From Clostridia bacterium (lineage in GTDB: Bacteria > Bacillota > Clostridia > Oscillospirales > CAG-272): 32,095 bases of DNA. The stretch is taken from contig JAQXHN010000018.1 in the NCBI GenBank assembly GCA_029007295.1, forward strand, positions 1 through 32,095. Reading direction: 5' to 3'. Positions 7,668 through 15,549 of the stretch are shown in pieces. Position 1 is the stretch's first letter. Each line of letters starts with the position of its first letter. The position numbers and the translations under genes were made by a program. The notes beneath the pieces were generated by a model. It saw only the letters and a list, made by a program, of their open reading frames with translations. It searched no databases and was not told the origin of the DNA.

Positions 7668-8218
7668 GATTGCTTTTTTCCGAAGCTTCCGAGATATACC
7701 GAGACGCACAACAGAAACAATGATGGATTTGACGGATAAATCAACATAATATACACCGAAATAATCCATAAAATAAAAAGGGATATTCCAGAAATTACCC
7801 GAAGCCAAGATGCTTTGAACGGGAGCATTGCTTCAAGCGCACGGTAAACGTCAAAGCCACAGACCGGAACGGAATTGAGAACGGCAAACAAAAGGCAGAA
7901 AATGCCGAAATCATGCCGTTTGAAAAAAACCGCGCAGGCAGTAAAGCATAAGAGATTGGCAAAAATTCCCGAAAGCGCAATAATGCATTCCCCTAATGCG
8001 GAAACATAACGGGTATCGGACTTTATTTCCAATCCTCCTACACCGAGTATCAACCCTTTGATTTTACCTCTGAAGAGCATAATCGCAATTATATGCCCCA
8101 TTTCATGCACAGTTACCGCAAGAAGCATATTGACGAGCTTTCCTGCAGGTATGCAAAACAGCATAACCGCCGATACAAAAAAGGCTCCCGGAGTTATACG
8201 AAATTTTATTGTATTCAT
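7664..8218 (-). CDS. M50-family (site-2-protease-like) membrane metalloprotease
   Basis: A 184-residue multi-pass membrane protein. VTVHEMGHIIAIMLFRG carries the HExxH zinc site within a hydrophobic helix, and GLILGVGGLEI follows as in SpoIVFB-type M50 proteases. A second zinc-ligand region, expected as an NxxPxxxxDG-like motif, is seen as AVLNSVPVCGFDVYRAL (N, P and D present). About five hydrophobic segments. Members cut substrates inside the membrane, for example pro-sigma factors in sporulation; the substrate here is unknown. I chose the start at 8218, not the longer form from 8260. GGGAG is upstream of the shorter form, and the predicted -10 element of a minus-strand promoter near 8249-8254 overlaps the longer form's start. 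Confidence 0.82.
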   Translation of the reverse strand: MNTIKFRITPGAFFVSAVMLFCIPAGKLVNMLLAVTVHEMGHIIAIMLFRGKIKGLILGVGGLEIKSDTRYVSALGECIIALSGIFANLLCFTACAVFFKRHDFGIFCLLFAVLNSVPVCGFDVYRALEAMLPFKASWLRVISGISLFILWIISVYIMLIYPSNPSLFLLCVSVYLGSFGKKQS

Positions 8219-8223
8219 TGTTA

Positions 8224-8252
8224 TTGAAATCTCCCGCACAAAGTGATATAAT
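8224..8252 (+). promoter_or_regulatory. Sigma-A promoter for the PHP gene, overlapping a possible minus-strand -10
   Basis: TTGAAA (8224-8229), a 17-base spacer and TATAAT (8247-8252) on the plus strand. The near-symmetric core GATATAATAGTATC also reads as TATTAT on the minus strand (8249-8254), about 30 bases before the preferred M50 start, so the two genes may share a bidirectional promoter core. Confidence 0.7.
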
Positions 8253-8282
8253 AGTATCATCTTATTTATGAGGAAGAAAATA

Positions 8283-9143
8283 ATGCAATTAAAAGGAAAT
8301 TTACATACCCATACAAAAAGAAGCGACGGAAACCTTGAATACGGTTCGGTGCTGGAATTATACGAATCAAGAGGATACGACTTTCTTGCCGTAACGGACC
8401 ACTATATTTACAATCCTTCGTTTAAATACAAGAACATGACCGTTATTTCCGGCGTTGAATACCACACGGGAAAAACCGTTCAGGAGGGAATTTGGCACAT
8501 TGTCGCTTTGGGCATGACAAAAGACCCTCGCCTTACAAATATTCCCGATCTGCCGAGCCTTGAAACAATAATCGGTTCAATTCGCAAATGCGGCGCAACG
8601 GTAAATCTTGCCCACCCCGCCTGGTCGCTCGAAAGAGTATCCGAAATTATTAAGGCAAGAAACCTCGGTATTGATTGCACCGAAATGTACAACAGCGTTT
8701 CCGGTATTCCCTTTAACAACAGAGGCTGCTCGGACAGGATTATCGACGCTCTTGCCGTGGAGGGCTGGTATGTGCCGATACTCGGCGTTGACGACGCCCA
8801 CTTCTACTCAGGAGACGAGTGCAGAACCTTCACCGTGGTCGACGCTCCAAACAGAAGCGAGGAAGCAATTCTCAAAGCTATAAGAGAGGGAAAATCCTAT
8901 GCCAGCCAAGGTCCGGAATTTTCAATCGAGATCGACAGGGACAAAGTTTACGTCGAATGCACCCCTGTAGAACGTATTTGCTTCAACACCGACACCCCCT
9001 ACGCCTGTGACCGAGTGCATATTGCTTCTAACATGACGGAGGCTGTTTACGAAATCAAGCCTAATGATACCTATGTCCGAATTGATATGGTTGATAAAGA
9101 CGGAAATTTCGCTTGGAGCAGGGCTTTGCCGATAAAGAGCTAA
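8283..9143 (+). CDS. PHP-domain metal-dependent phosphoesterase-like protein
   Basis: A 286-residue cytoplasmic protein with the four PHP motifs: LKGNLHTHTKRSDG at the N-terminus (His8 and His10), LAVTDHY, NLAHPAW and GVDDAHFY. These make the multinuclear metal site of the PHP family (histidinol phosphatase, DNA polymerase X/III PHP domains and the YciV/TrpH group). A typical activity would be phosphoester hydrolysis of a nucleotide or sugar phosphate; the substrate is unknown. The C-terminal ~80 residues look like a small beta-sandwich. I start at 8283 because GAGGAAG lies 6 bases upstream; the in-frame ATG at 8268 would place that site inside the coding region. It is convergent with cysK, with a shared terminator between them. 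Confidence 0.87.
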   Translation: MQLKGNLHTHTKRSDGNLEYGSVLELYESRGYDFLAVTDHYIYNPSFKYKNMTVISGVEYHTGKTVQEGIWHIVALGMTKDPRLTNIPDLPSLETIIGSIRKCGATVNLAHPAWSLERVSEIIKARNLGIDCTEMYNSVSGIPFNNRGCSDRIIDALAVEGWYVPILGVDDAHFYSGDECRTFTVVDAPNRSEEAILKAIREGKSYASQGPEFSIEIDRDKVYVECTPVERICFNTDTPYACDRVHIASNMTEAVYEIKPNDTYVRIDMVDKDGNFAWSRALPIKS

Positions 9144-9176
9144 CAGCGCTGCTTATTTTATATACGAACTTCTCCT

Positions 9177-9220
9177 AAAAAACTCCGGCATCCGATGTTA
9201 TCGGACGCCGGAAAATTTTT
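9177..9220. terminator. Bidirectional Rho-independent terminator between the PHP gene and cysK
   Basis: The stem 9184-9196 with 9200-9212 has 12 pairs and one mismatch. It is followed by five T on the plus strand (9216-9220) and by six T on the minus strand (complement of 9177-9182), so it can end both convergent transcripts. Confidence 0.88.
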
Positions 9221-10151
9221 ATTCGGCAAAAAGCGGAGTGGAAAGATATCTGTCGCCTGTGTCGGGAAGAAGAACCACAATGGTTTTACCCTCGTTCTCC
9301 TTGCGTTTTGCAAGCTCAATTGCCGCAAATGCCGCAGCTCCCGAGGATATTCCTACGAGAACGCCCTCTTTCTTTCCTATTTCCTTTCCGGTTGCAAAAG
9401 CGTCCTCGTTAGACACGGAAATTATTTCGTCATAAATCTCGGTATTGAGAACCTTAGGAACAAAGCCCGCTCCTATTCCCTGAATTTTATGCGCTCCCGC
9501 AACACCTGTGGACAGCACCGCAGAGGACGCCGGCTCAACCGCTACAACCTTAATGTCCGGATTTTTTGACTTTAGATATTCGCCGACTCCGGTAACGGTT
9601 CCGCCCGTACCTACTCCGGCTACAAATATATCTACGTTGCCGTCTGTATCATCATATATTTCGGGACCGGTATTCTCACGGTGAGTTGTGGGATTTGCTT
9701 CGTTTTCAAACTGTCCGGGAATAAAGCTGTTAGGAATTTCCCCGGCAAGCTCCGCCGCCTTTTCAATGGCTCCCTTCATGCCCTTTGCTCCCTCTGTCAG
9801 TACGATTTCCGCACCGTACGCCTTAATCAGCTGACGGCGCTCTACCGACATGGTTTCGGGCATTGTAATTATAATTCGGTAGCCCCGTGCGGCGGCGACG
9901 GACGCAAGTCCGATACCGGTATTTCCGCTTGTCGGCTCGATAATGACGGAGCCTTCTTTTAGCTTCCCCTCTCTCTCAGCCTTGTCAATCATAGCTTTTG
10001 CAATTCTGTCCTTAACGGATCCGGCGGGATTAAAATATTCGAGCTTGGCAAGGAGCTTTGCCTTCAAGCCGTATTTATTTTCAATATGAGTAAGCTCCAA
10101 CAGCGGAGTTTTACCGATTAACTGATCGGCTGACGTAAATATTTTTGACAT
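9219..10151 (-). CDS. cysK: Cysteine synthase (O-acetylserine sulfhydrylase)
   Basis: A 310-residue PLP enzyme that joins O-acetylserine and sulfide to make cysteine in the cytoplasm. The PLP lysine is Lys47 in [22 protein letters not shown] is the substrate-binding loop, [14 protein letters not shown] the phosphate-binding loop, and [11 protein letters not shown] the C-terminal PLP contact. Length and motifs match CysK throughout with no break. AAAGGA lies 8 bases before the ATG. I see no convincing promoter in the 90-base gap from the upstream sulfhydrylase pseudogene, so it is probably read from the promoter at 11674-11702. If so, it falls under whatever control acts in that leader. Confidence 0.96.
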   Translation of the reverse strand: MSKIFTSADQLIGKTPLLELTHIENKYGLKAKLLAKLEYFNPAGSVKDRIAKAMIDKAEREGKLKEGSVIIEPTSGNTGIGLASVAAARGYRIIITMPETMSVERRQLIKAYGAEIVLTEGAKGMKGAIEKAAELAGEIPNSFIPGQFENEANPTTHRENTGPEIYDDTDGNVDIFVAGVGTGGTVTGVGEYLKSKNPDIKVVAVEPASSAVLSTGVAGAHKIQGIGAGFVPKVLNTEIYDEIISVSNEDAFATGKEIGKKEGVLVGISSGAAAFAAIELAKRKENEGKTIVVLLPDTGDRYLSTPLFAE

Positions 10152-10241
10152 AATAATTATCCTTTCGATTTTCAGATTTTATTTTCATATTTTAACGGTG
10201 ACAACTTAAGAGAGAATCCAAAACAGTTTTCACCACACCTC

Positions 10242-11524
<1,283 letters not shown>

Positions 11525-11572
11525 TTATTGCCTTTCAGATTTATGTATTATTGTTTGTTCTCGGTAAAAGCT

Positions 11573-11638
11573 TTATCGGCAACACATTCGTCCGAAACGG
11601 AAATTAGAGCGAACAAGCGTCTCAAAATAGTTTTTCAC
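11573..11638 (-). CDS. Putative cysteine leader peptide (upstream ORF) of the metY-cysK unit
   Basis: A 21-codon ORF within the predicted metY leader, too short for automatic calling. It starts with GTG (11638-11636), 10 bases after AGAGAGG, and ends with ...RFGRM-Cys-Cys-Arg-stop. The tandem TGT-TGC pair directly before the last sense codon is what a cysteine-sensing leader peptide would need: slow decoding when charged tRNA-Cys is scarce. Poly-Cys leader ORFs in front of sulfur genes are known in Actinobacteria (mycobacterial cysteine attenuation). I see no strong intrinsic terminator between this stop and the metY ATG, so control would have to work on translation or through Rho. The peptide is also rich in Arg, Phe and Asn. 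Function is inference. Confidence 0.5.
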   Translation of the reverse strand: MKNYFETLVRSNFRFGRMCCR

Positions 11639-11673
11639 CCTATGTTTACCTCTCTTTTTGTCATCGTAATTAT

Positions 11674-11702
11674 ATAATAGCAGATATTTCCTACTATGTC
11701 AA
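11674..11702 (-). promoter_or_regulatory. Sigma-A promoter for the metY-cysK unit
   Basis: Minus-strand TTGACA (11697-11702), a 17-base spacer and TATTAT (11674-11679). The predicted transcript starts near 11667, giving a leader of about 145 bases that contains the Cys-Cys upstream ORF. Confidence 0.8.
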
Positions 11703-11706
11703 TAGG
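11690..11706. promoter_or_regulatory. Possible Rrf2/CymR-like operator overlapping the metY -35
   Basis: The outer arms CCTA...TAGG (11690-11693 and 11703-11706; plus strand CCTACTATGTCAATAGG) form an interrupted inverted repeat across the -35 box. Rrf2-family cysteine regulators such as CymR bind TAGG-type half-sites in this position in Firmicutes. No regulator gene is in the window. Confidence 0.35.
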
Positions 11707-11732
11707 TTTTATAAGTTTTTTTTGAAAAAAAT

Positions 11733-11776
11733 GAAAAAAATCAGAGCGGACAAGCCATTGACCGTCCGCCTTGATT
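11733..11776 (-). terminator. Rho-independent terminator of the nnrD-to-mscS operon
   Basis: Arms 11739-11751 and 11764-11776 pair over 13 positions with one mismatch and one wobble, around a 12-base loop. Seven T follow on the minus strand. Confidence 0.88.
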
Positions 11777-11837
11777 TATCACAGCAATGTATTTGTTATG
11801 CTTATTATGTATTTTTAAGCCGCATAAATACTTACAT

Positions 11838-12641
11838 TTACTTTTTGCTTTCCGTCAAATGAACATTAAGGTGGTTATATGTTATTTCAACGCCGAGCTT
11901 TTCGGTGAACTCCTTAATTCTTTCGTTCACTGCGTATAAAACATCCCAGTAATCCTCTTCCTTTACCCACACACGCAGAGAATAGTCCACCGAGCTTGAC
12001 GAATATTTCAAAATAACCACCTGCGGCTCAGGCTTGTCCAACACTCTGTCAATTTTCGAGGCAAGCATTAAAGCATTTCTGACTTTTTCGGGGTCTTCTT
12101 CGTAGGAAAAACCGATATCAAAGCAAATTCTCCGTGTTCCGAGCCTTGAATAATTAATTATCACCGAAGATGATATATCCTTATTCGGTATTAATAACGC
12201 ATGATTATCGTAATTGACAATACGAGTATACATCATTCCCACCTCGGAAACACAGCCCTCATATTCACCGAACGATATACAATCGCCCTGCTTGAACGGC
12301 TTTGTGAAAAGAACTACAAGACCGCCCATTAAATTTGTCAGTAAATTCTGCACGGAAAGGGAAATCGCAAGTCCTACAACCGACAGTAAAGCAATAAAGG
12401 AGGACATCGGGATTCCTATGCTTTCCCCGAGCGACACTATAACAATAAAATACAAAACGACCTTAACTACCGACAGCACAAAGCCCGTGCCGGCGTTTTC
12501 TCTGCCTTTTTTTGCAACAAAGCGCTTTATAACCATGCCGATAAAATTTATTATTAAAATTGAAATAATCGCCGCAAGCAAGACCGCAAGCAGCTTACCG
12601 ACCGAGACGCCGAAAATTATTTTTTTCAAGAATTCTTCCAT
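11838..12641 (-). CDS. MscS-type mechanosensitive channel
   Basis: A 267-residue small-conductance mechanosensitive channel that opens under membrane tension to release solutes on osmotic downshock. Three N-terminal hydrophobic segments are followed by the pore helix region SLSVQNLLTNLMGGLVVLFTKPF (quoted here in part: GLAISLSVQNLLTNLMGG), then the cytoplasmic beta domain (FKQGDCISFGEYEGCVSEVG; IVNYDNHALLIPNKDISSS). The length is that of minimal MscS. I start at 12641 because AAGGAG lies 9 bases upstream; the longer frame from 12668 has no ribosome site. The start region overlaps the 3' end of the preceding membrane-protein gene by 16 bases, so translation is probably coupled. Confidence 0.93.
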   Translation of the reverse strand: MEEFLKKIIFGVSVGKLLAVLLAAIISILIINFIGMVIKRFVAKKGRENAGTGFVLSVVKVVLYFIVIVSLGESIGIPMSSFIALLSVVGLAISLSVQNLLTNLMGGLVVLFTKPFKQGDCISFGEYEGCVSEVGMMYTRIVNYDNHALLIPNKDISSSVIINYSRLGTRRICFDIGFSYEEDPEKVRNALMLASKIDRVLDKPEPQVVILKYSSSSVDYSLRVWVKEEDYWDVLYAVNERIKEFTEKLGVEITYNHLNVHLTESKK

Positions 12642-13384
12642 TGATACAGACTCCTTACAAACGAGCATATGTCAAACAATAAAATAAACGTACATATTGT
12701 CAGATACAAATAGGCTACAAAAGCGTTACCTCCCAAAATAAGCGAATAGAGAGCCGACAATGCACACCGTAATATCATAATATGCGTGTCTGATTTTTTA
12801 AGTGCGGCTCCGCTCTTTTTATACAAGGCAAAAAAGGGCGAAGTCAAGGCGGTAATCGGGGCAACAAAAAGAAATTTCACCTGAACGAGAGTCCCGGTAA
12901 CGGTTGCCCGTATCATTAAGGTCACAGTCAAAAAAGCCGTTAAAATATAAACAGCGCCGAAAACCGCTCCCGGTATTTTCCCGATATTTACATCACAATC
13001 CGAAATAAAGAAATACACCGTTAACGGAACAAAAAGAAAAATCAGGCTCGGAATAATATAAGAAAACCGTTCCGACCCGTAAAAAACCGACGGCATGACA
13101 GACGATATTCCGAGAAGACAGACAGAAATTTTTGAGCCTATCGAAAATCTGTGTATATTCAAATCGCAAAGGAGCACCGCGGCAGGTAAAAATACCGCAC
13201 TCGGCACAAAAACCCTCCACAGTGCTTTTGAGAAGAAAAACGAATAGAAAAAAGCACTGCGATACGGTAAATATGTCCACACCGCAAGCGTAGCTTCAGC
13301 TATGCAAAAGCCGAAAACAATAGCAAGACAAAACGAAAAAAACAGCGATTTTTTCTTTTTGTTTTCGTATTTAAAGTCATTCAT
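12626..13384 (-). CDS. Hypothetical polytopic membrane protein
   Basis: I do not recognise the family. It is a 252-residue protein with a lysine-rich N-terminus (NKKKKS) followed by about seven or eight hydrophobic segments spread over the whole length, with short polar loops, so it is an integral membrane protein. No cysteine pair, ATP site or catalytic motif stands out. Its ATG overlaps the TSCPD stop (ATGA) and its 3' end overlaps the mscS start, so it is translated within the nnrD-TSCPD-mscS operon. The position suggests an envelope or osmotic role, which is only inference. No ribosome site has ideal spacing; translation probably depends on coupling with the TSCPD gene. Confidence 0.75.
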   Translation of the reverse strand: MNDFKYENKKKKSLFFSFCLAIVFGFCIAEATLAVWTYLPYRSAFFYSFFFSKALWRVFVPSAVFLPAAVLLCDLNIHRFSIGSKISVCLLGISSVMPSVFYGSERFSYIIPSLIFLFVPLTVYFFISDCDVNIGKIPGAVFGAVYILTAFLTVTLMIRATVTGTLVQVKFLFVAPITALTSPFFALYKKSGAALKKSDTHIMILRCALSALYSLILGGNAFVAYLYLTICTFILLFDICSFVRSLYQWKNS

Positions 13385-13629
13385 TCTCCGAGCGCTTTTT
13401 CAATTGCCAAGGAAAACTGGTCGGCGCAGGAGGTTCTTCTAAAGCCACAGGTATTACCCTTTAACAGCCGGGAAATTTCTTTTGCGTCTTTTCCTTCGAC
13501 GAGTTTTGAAATCGCTTTTAAATTTCCGTTGCACCCGCCTGTAAAGCTGACGTTTTTAATTATTCCGTCTTCAATGTCAAAATCAATTTTCGACGAGCAG
13601 ACTCCCTGTGTTTTGTATGTGTAATTCAT
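13381..13629 (-). CDS. TSCPD domain protein (TIGR03905-like)
   Basis: An 82-residue cytoplasmic protein made of a single TSCPD domain. Conserved cysteines appear in YKTQGVCSSKI, FTGGCNGNLKAIS and GNTCGFRRTSCADQFSLAI; the last is the domain's signature. The TSCPD domain is also found at the C-terminus of vitamin B12-dependent ribonucleotide reductases, and the stand-alone version is common in Clostridia with unknown function. AAAGGA lies about 7 bases before the ATG. It sits 16 bases after nnrD and overlaps the next gene by 4 bases (ATGA). Confidence 0.88.
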   Translation of the reverse strand: MNYTYKTQGVCSSKIDFDIEDGIIKNVSFTGGCNGNLKAISKLVEGKDAKEISRLLKGNTCGFRRTSCADQFSLAIEKALGE

Positions 13630-13645
13630 AAAAATATCCTTTCCT

Positions 13646-14512
13646 TTATAATCCGTATCGGAGAAAAATATCCGATAAGTCCGTCAAAATTTCATGTGGC
13701 TGCATTGCGGTCGCAGACAGACGGCGCGCACATAAATCCGCACTGTGACCGTGCAGTACAACCCCGCATTTTGCGCTGTTGCAAGCACCAAGACCCTGCG
13801 CAAGAAACGAAGCGATCATGCCCGACAGTATATCGCCGGAGCCGCCTCTCGAAAGTCCGGAATTCCCGTAGCTCGAGCGGAAAATATCCCCCTGCGGCGT
13901 TGCAATAAGCGTAAACCAATCCTTTAATACTACGCAGACTCCGTGCTCCGACGCAAAGTCCGCGACAATTTTCTCCCTGTCGGCTTTGATTTCGTCAATG
14001 CTCCTGTGAGTCAGACGTGAAAATTCTCCCATGTGCGGCGTAACGATGATTTCACAGTTCGCTTTTTTCAGTATTTCGGTATTTTCAGATACAATGTTTA
14101 ACGCCGAAGCGTCAAGCAAAACAGGCGCATTGCATACGGAAATCAAATTGAAGACCGTGTCTTTTGCTTTTTCATCCTCCGAAATACCGCAGCCGCACAA
14201 TACCGCCGTAGGACAAGCATAATCGAGTATACGGTTCATGCGTTCTTTCGAAATATCAAAATTCTTTTCGCCCAGCGGCAAAAGAGTAGCCTCCGGCGAA
14301 GCAAAGACAACAGCCTGTGCAACCTGCTCGTTACAGCAGACCCGCAAAATTCCAACGCCGCACCTGAGTGCACCGAGTGAGGATAAAACGGCGGCACCCC
14401 TGTAGCGGTCGGAGCCGACAAAGGACAGCAACTTGCCGAAGTCCCCCTTATTCGTTTTATCCGTCCTCTTTAACAAAAGCGGAATAATATCATCAACAAA
14501 TATCTCGGTCAT
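13646..14512 (-). CDS. nnrD: ADP/ATP-dependent NAD(P)H-hydrate dehydratase
   Basis: A 288-residue repair enzyme of the ribokinase-like CARKD family that restores NADH and NADPH from their hydrated forms (NADHX/NADPHX). Diagnostic stretches are GDFGKLLSFVGSDRYRGAAVL near the N-terminus (shown in part: GSDRYRGAAVLSS), VTPHMGEFSRL, and the catalytic loop NSGLSRGGSGDILSGMIASF near residue 225, where the Asp is the base. The epimerase half (NnrE) that is often fused is absent. I place the start at 14512: the promoter -10 at 14542-14547 falls inside the longer open frame, and GGGTGAT lies just upstream of this ATG. First gene of a four-gene operon running to mscS. Confidence 0.9.
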   Translation of the reverse strand: MTEIFVDDIIPLLLKRTDKTNKGDFGKLLSFVGSDRYRGAAVLSSLGALRCGVGILRVCCNEQVAQAVVFASPEATLLPLGEKNFDISKERMNRILDYACPTAVLCGCGISEDEKAKDTVFNLISVCNAPVLLDASALNIVSENTEILKKANCEIIVTPHMGEFSRLTHRSIDEIKADREKIVADFASEHGVCVVLKDWFTLIATPQGDIFRSSYGNSGLSRGGSGDILSGMIASFLAQGLGACNSAKCGVVLHGHSADLCARRLSATAMQPHEILTDLSDIFLRYGL

Positions 14513-14541
14513 TTTATCACCCATACGGTACTGTTTTCCCC

Positions 14542-14570
14542 AGTTTAGCACATATCATTCACTTTTTCAA
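14542..14570 (-). promoter_or_regulatory. Sigma-A promoter for the nnrD operon
   Basis: Minus-strand TTGAAA (14565-14570), a 17-base spacer and TAAACT (14542-14547), the same -10 sequence as in the glutamate synthase promoter. Confidence 0.7.
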
Positions 14571-14620
14571 TGTATATTTGATAAATAATTGCATATAGAT
14601 AAAAAATAATTCCGAAACGC

Positions 14621-14649
14621 TTGACAAAACCCAAAGGATGTGTTATAAT
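14621..14649 (+). promoter_or_regulatory. Sigma-A promoter for the tRNA gene
   Basis: Perfect TTGACA (14621-14626) and perfect TATAAT (14644-14649) with a 17-base spacer; the mature tRNA starts 17 bases after the -10. Confidence 0.93.
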
Positions 14650-14665
14650 TCGTCTGTTCCGAAAG

Positions 14666-14742
14666 GGGCCATTAGCTCAGTTGGTTAGAGCTACCGGCTC
14701 ATAACCGGTCGGTCCTAGGTTCGAGTCCTAGATGGCCCACCA
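14666..14742 (+). tRNA. tRNA-Met (anticodon CAT)
   Basis: A complete 77-base cloverleaf with encoded CCA (14740-14742). The acceptor arms GGGCCAT/ATGGCCC are perfectly paired. The D arm is AGCTCAGTTGGTTAGAGCT, the anticodon stem CCGG/CCGG holds loop CTCATAA, and the T arm is CCTAGGTTCGAGTCCTAGG (the loop TTCGAGT is standard). The first acceptor pair is a matched G-C, so it is not an initiator tRNA. A CAT anticodon can also belong to the lysidine-modified tRNA-Ile; elongator Met is more likely from the overall sequence but not proven. It stands alone with its own promoter and terminator. Confidence 0.92.
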
Positions 14743-14747
14743 AATAA

Positions 14748-14785
14748 TACACGGTGTTATCCTGTGGATAGCACCGTGTATTTTT
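14748..14785 (+). terminator. Rho-independent terminator of the tRNA gene
   Basis: A 15-bp stem (14748-14762 with 14766-14780, one wobble) with a 3-base loop, followed by five T. On the minus strand it lies just past the nadE stop, but the T tract there is interrupted (TATTATTT), so it may also serve nadE less efficiently. Confidence 0.93.
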
Positions 14786-14799
14786 ATCCGCTTTTACAT

Positions 14800-15531
14800 T
14801 TAATTTTCGTATGTCGGAGGATTATTTCGCTTATGCTCGGACGCCGAATGGCGTTTTTCGATTTCAGCGAGGGCTTTCTCTCCGGCAACGCCGTTTAATA
14901 GGTAATTATCAACCTCGGCGTAGGAAATACCCATCTCGCATTCGTCCGTCTGCCCGTCGTATAATCCCGCAGAGGGCGCTTTTTCAATTACACATTTCGG
15001 ACAATCGAGGTATTCCAAAAATTCGTATATCTCCGTTACGGTTAAGTCCGAAATGGGATTAAAATCATAAGCCCCGTCGCCCCACTTTGTAAAGTAACCG
15101 AGATACGCTTCGCTTCGGTTGCCCGTTCCGCAAACAAGACGCCCCTCACTTGCCGCTACGGCGTAAAGCACGGTCATACGAAGTCTCGGGTTGATGTTGA
15201 CATCTGCCGAAACGGATAATTCCGTCGCATTCGCAAGCGCACATTTTACAGCCGATTTGATAGGCGTAATATCCGCCTCTCTTGTTTCAATACCGTAAAA
15301 ATTCGCAACGGTAAGACCGTCTTTTTTATCCATGTTAAAATTCCGCACCGATTCGCACGGCATAATAATTCCGACGGTATTTTCGCATGCTGCCTTGCAC
15401 AAAGCCCCCACGAGCGCACTGTCCTTTCCTCCGCTGTTGCCGTAGACTATTCCTTTTGCTCCGGAACGCTCAAGCAGTGCTCTTATAAAAGAAACCCTTT
15501 TTTCTTTTTCAATTTTGTAATCTCTTTTCAT
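14800..15531 (-). CDS. nadE: NAD+ synthetase, ammonia-dependent type
   Basis: A 243-residue cytoplasmic enzyme of the N-type ATP pyrophosphatase family, which amidates nicotinic acid adenine dinucleotide to NAD+. The PP-loop is GNSGGKDSALVG (SGGKDS at residues 33-38). RMTVLYAVAASEGRLVCGTGNRSE and GYFTKWGDGAYDFNPI are family-specific. The nitrilase-type glutaminase domain of glutamine-dependent NadE is absent, so it should use free ammonia. The gene follows the ammonium transporter-PII gene by 18 bases on the same strand, so it is probably co-transcribed: an ammonium importer with an ammonium-consuming enzyme. The ribosome site is modest (GGGGAA and ACGGAAAA). Confidence 0.92.
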   Translation of the reverse strand: MKRDYKIEKEKRVSFIRALLERSGAKGIVYGNSGGKDSALVGALCKAACENTVGIIMPCESVRNFNMDKKDGLTVANFYGIETREADITPIKSAVKCALANATELSVSADVNINPRLRMTVLYAVAASEGRLVCGTGNRSEAYLGYFTKWGDGAYDFNPISDLTVTEIYEFLEYLDCPKCVIEKAPSAGLYDGQTDECEMGISYAEVDNYLLNGVAGEKALAEIEKRHSASEHKRNNPPTYEN

Positions 15532-15549
15532 TTTTCCGTCTATTCCCCG

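Noticed and set aside
8219..8260. Longer N-terminus for the M50 protease
   Set aside because: No ribosome site, and it overlaps the predicted promoter core. The ATG at 8218 directly precedes the first hydrophobic segment.
14666..14742. tRNA-Ile2 (lysidine-modified CAT) or initiator tRNA
   Set aside because: The first acceptor pair is matched, so it is not an initiator. Ile2 cannot be fully excluded, but the body fits elongator Met better.
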